Positions 4,473 to 6,368 of a DNA stretch of 6,368 nt are shown piece after piece; within the stretch, counting starts at the first letter, position 1, and every line of letters starts with the position of its first letter. A program made the translations under genes and the position numbers. This DNA is from Chloroflexota bacterium (GTDB lineage Bacteria; Chloroflexota; Anaerolineae; Anaerolineales; JACQED01), in the NCBI GenBank assembly GCA_016200785.1, contig JACQED010000138.1:1-6368 (forward strand). The letters run 5' to 3'. The notes beneath the pieces are model-generated. The model saw nothing but the letters and a program-made list of their open reading frames with translations, did not search any database and was not told where the DNA came from.

Positions 4473-5305
4473 TCATCGATCTTTTTCACCGAAAAGGGCC
4501 TCTACCAATTGTCGACATTCAACCGAGACAGCCGCGAAGCCTGGCGGATTGCTCAGTTGATGCACGAGCGATTTCGTCCACGAGGCCGCGTACACCGCAA
4601 GGGCCTCGGGCCTAAAGAAATCTGGTGGGCCCTCAAACGGCACTTGTTTGTATTGGCACTTTTCGGCAAAGACGCGTAGCACAGTCCCGCGTTGCATCAG
4701 ATCCGCATGATACTTGAGCAAGTACCAGACGTCATAAAAGTGCCGGGCGCGGCGACGTGTCAGGAGCGCCCGCAGCTTTTCAGCCAGTACCTCTTCGAGC
4801 GCATACGTAGGGATAGCAACTTCACAGCGATCGCTATAGCGGTGCAGCAAGGGTCTCTGCTGCGGCGTCAACAACACACGTCATAGGCCGTCAGATCTAC
4901 TTTCAGCCGCGCCGGTTCGCGTTGCTGTTGGCGCGGGCCTGCATACGCGAGTCTCGCCGAGAATGCTTCCTCACCCGCCTCGTCCCGTTCGATGGCAAAC
5001 TTCGCCAGCGAGAAACCGATTCCGCATTCGGCCATCGCCGCGCGGCAGGCGTCACTCAGCATAGCTTGTAGAGTTTCAGCAGACGCCGGTCGAGTCAGCG
5101 TCACGTCCAAGTCTTGACTGAATCGGTAGTCGGCAAAGTATGCTTTACGCAGAGCCGTACCACCTTTGAACACAGTGCACTCGCGCAAGGGCGGGAGCGT
5201 GAACAGCCCCCACAGCAGCCAATTCAACACATAGTCGCGCTCAATGACCTCGAGCCCGAGGCCCGCTTCGGCGGCTTTCCGGCGAATTTCAGTCAGACCG
5301 ATCAT
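4473..5305 (-). pseudogene. abiEii: AbiEii/AbiGii-type nucleotidyltransferase toxin, split by a frameshift
   Basis: AbiEii proteins are DUF1814 nucleotidyltransferase toxins of type IV toxin-antitoxin and phage abortive-infection systems. The first frame (5305 to stop 4870-4868, 145 residues) has the core KGGTALRKAYFADYRFSQDLD: Gly48-Gly49-Thr50 and the Asp65/Asp67 metal pair, plus Asp137 in LKVDLT. The second frame (about 4877-4473, 134 residues) continues the family with LLTPQQRPLLHRYSD, LEEVLAEKLRALL and RARHFYDVWYLLK. The frames meet at GACGTGTGTTGTTGACG: the upstream frame stops at TGA, and a 2-nt deletion (one GT/TG unit) or a 1-nt insertion restores VLLTPQQRP. Together they give ~275 residues, a normal length. 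ATG 5305 starts 12 nt after the abiEi stop without a convincing Shine-Dalgarno. It is a pseudogene, a phase-variable form, or a sequencing error; catalytic residues are otherwise kept. Confidence 0.85.
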
Positions 5306-5317
5306 CGGCGCCGGGCC

Positions 5318-6154
5318 TCAGTGCTGTTGCCATTCAAGCAAGTCGTTCGAGTCAATGTTGACGCGCACCCGCCAACGCGCGTTGTAATGCCCGCCGGTCG
5401 GTAGACCTGGGTCAAGCCGAACGTAACCCTGAGAGAGATTCGCTTGCCAGCGCGGATAGAAGGCGGTGAGAGGCAAGTTGAGCTGTTCGCCAAGATAACC
5501 GGCGCGCTTGAAGATAGCGCGATTGGACATACGTTCCGCATATCGAGTGAATAGGTCCCAGCTAAAGTCGGCGTGCTGAGAGGCCAGCCAGAATGCCTCG
5601 GCGACCTCTGAAAGACCTCCACATCGGTGTGGCTGATCTAGCGCATCCACCAATGTTTTCTCCGGATCGGTGATTTGAACAGGATGACCGTCGAGCCAGA
5701 CCTGCTTCAACCCAAAGAAGCGGGCAGGAGCGACCGTGATGAATCTGTAGGTTATGCCGAGTATCGTTTGTTGCGCGTGAAAACGCCGCCGGGGGGTGGC
5801 AACAAAGACGGTCCGCGGAATTTGCTCCGTGAGTCCGTGATAATTCAGCGCACTCCAGTAGGCAATGGCCGACGGTGTTATCAGCCGAGAGGCAATGAGA
5901 AATTCATGTTCGGTGTAACGTGATTCGACCCCGGCTTCGAGCGGAAGGATAAGATACAGGCCCTTGCTCAGCCGGACGAGCCACTTTTGCCTCACTAATC
6001 GCTGAAGCAACTTGTCCAAATGCCTGGGGCTGAGCGAAGTCAGGGCCTGTGCTTCATGGCCGGCAAAGATCGTCTTGCCCTGTGCACTCAGTTGACTGAG
6101 CAAGGTCGCCGCGTGGCCACTGAGTGGTGAGCGAGCAATGTCACTGGTAGACAC
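5318..6154 (-). CDS. abiEi: AbiEi-type antitoxin / transcriptional autorepressor (type IV toxin-antitoxin)
   Basis: AbiEi neutralises AbiEii without binding it and represses the shared operon. The 278-residue product has an N-terminal winged-helix region (about 12-72), including LSPRHLDKLLQRLVRQKWLV followed by the wing RLSKGLYLIL. The larger C-terminal domain has SAIAYWSALNYHGLTEQIP (95-113), VFVATPRRR (116-124), the family hallmark ITDPEKTLVDALDQPHRCGG (161-180) and a basic, aromatic C-terminus. The frame is open to 6334, but the first 60 codons are unlike the family and run through the promoter and operator. GTG 6154 is therefore preferred, with AGGTG about 7 nt upstream. The gene ends 12 nt before abiEii, consistent with one operon. 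Sampled lines show lower GC than the rib genes. Identification is good; the exact start is less certain. Confidence 0.85.
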   Translation of the reverse strand: MSTSDIARSPLSGHAATLLSQLSAQGKTIFAGHEAQALTSLSPRHLDKLLQRLVRQKWLVRLSKGLYLILPLEAGVESRYTEHEFLIASRLITPSAIAYWSALNYHGLTEQIPRTVFVATPRRRFHAQQTILGITYRFITVAPARFFGLKQVWLDGHPVQITDPEKTLVDALDQPHRCGGLSEVAEAFWLASQHADFSWDLFTRYAERMSNRAIFKRAGYLGEQLNLPLTAFYPRWQANLSQGYVRLDPGLPTGGHYNARWRVRVNIDSNDLLEWQQH

Positions 6155-6155
6155 A

Positions 6156-6180
6156 ATATACACCTGTGGATGGTGTATAT
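6156..6180. promoter_or_regulatory. Perfect 9-7-9 palindrome, candidate AbiEi operator
   Basis: ATATACACC and GGTGTATAT are exact complements around TGTGGAT. The palindrome sits directly before the abiEi start and overlaps the predicted -10 edge, the transcription start and the ribosome binding site. Studied AbiEi proteins repress their own operon by binding inverted repeats at the promoter. Only one such palindrome is seen here; the known case uses two. Confidence 0.65.
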
Positions 6181-6187
6181 CATAGCA
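6179..6187 (-). promoter_or_regulatory. Extended -10 promoter of abiEi-abiEii
   Basis: The minus strand carries TGCTATGAT: TGn followed by TATGAT, one mismatch from TATAAT. The implied start is near 6172, giving a leader of about 18 nt before GTG 6154. No clear -35 hexamer is seen at 17 nt. This supports the short abiEi start and places the palindrome over the start of transcription. Confidence 0.55.
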
Positions 6188-6368
6188 CAAAATGTGATCT
6201 GGTCGTTTCTCTCTTATATCCGACAGACTCGCCCCCAGAAAGAAGATCCCCGGATCGGAGCATCGATACGGGGACTTGCCTTTGCAAGGAGAGAGAGGCC
6301 AGAAATGCCAGGGGCACACCACGATGCTTTCCAATTGTAGCGGATTTCTGCGCTTACGAAAAGCGCTA
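6188..6368. other. Non-coding stretch upstream of the abiE promoter
   Basis: I find no gene here. The abiEi frame stays open back to 6334 by chance, but its translation resembles nothing in the family. The stretch holds a hairpin at 6247-6274 and a short inverted repeat at the right edge: GCGCTT (6350-6355) with AAGCGC (6361-6366). Sampled composition is lower in GC than the rib operon. Confidence 0.5.
6247..6274 (-). terminator. Weak candidate terminator of a gene beyond the right edge
   Basis: On the minus strand TCCCCG pairs with CGGGGA and, after one mismatch, ATCG pairs with CGAT around a 6-nt loop. TCTTCTTTCT follows, a broken T-rich tail. It could end transcription arriving from the right before the abiE promoter. 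The interrupted stem and tail make this tentative. Confidence 0.3.

Noticed and set aside
6155..6334. N-terminal extension of AbiEi to ATG 6334
   Set aside because: The extra 60 residues do not resemble the family, and the DNA contains a -10 promoter and a palindrome just before GTG 6154.
1..6368. CRISPR arrays, tRNA or rRNA genes
   Set aside because: No regularly spaced direct repeats, and no tRNA- or rRNA-like sequence was recognised on either strand.

Overview
The window is a GC-rich bacterial segment in which every supported gene reads on the minus strand. From right to left, in the direction of transcription, it holds a type IV (AbiE) toxin-antitoxin pair, the C-terminal remnant of hemL, a long riboflavin leader with an FMN riboswitch, and the riboflavin operon ribD-ribE-ribBA-ribH, which leaves the window at position 1. 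The gene order is that of the Bacillus ribDEAH operon, but the base composition is far too GC-rich for Bacillus. A CCCTCACCCC/GGGGAG-type palindromic repeat sits inside ribD. A Chloroflexota-like or similar high-GC environmental bacterium is my guess; it is inference, and nothing here fixes the taxon.

Riboflavin operon (1-3417) and leader (3418-3891). RibD (deaminase plus reductase), RibE (riboflavin synthase), RibBA (DHBP synthase plus GTP cyclohydrolase II) and RibH (lumazine synthase) together convert GTP and ribulose 5-phosphate to riboflavin. The genes are tightly packed: ribE overlaps ribBA by 20 nt, and the ribBA stop codon lies in the ribH ribosome binding site. Upstream is an extended -10 promoter, an FMN (RFN) aptamer and about 260 nt of structured leader. 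The leader contains an intrinsic terminator and a second set of repeats that look able to switch access to the ribD start. It carries an exact copy of the aptamer's first 11 nt just before ribD, and between the two a perfect complement that could pair with either.

hemL remnant (3904-about 4320). Only the C-terminal third of glutamate-1-semialdehyde aminotransferase remains. The PLP-lysine part is missing, and recognisable homology ends abruptly on the side facing the AbiE genes, so this looks like a rearrangement or insertion boundary. A perfect 9-bp inverted repeat (4420-4444) lies in the gap.

AbiE module (4473-6187). AbiEi (winged-helix antitoxin/repressor) appears intact. It has its own extended -10 promoter, overlapped by a perfect 9-7-9 palindrome that is a good operator candidate. 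The AbiEii nucleotidyltransferase toxin is split by a frameshift at a GTGTG run, so as written the toxin is broken while its antitoxin is kept. Sampled lines in this half are lower in GC than the rib operon, which fits acquisition by transfer. The last ~180 nt (6188-6368) hold no gene that I can support.
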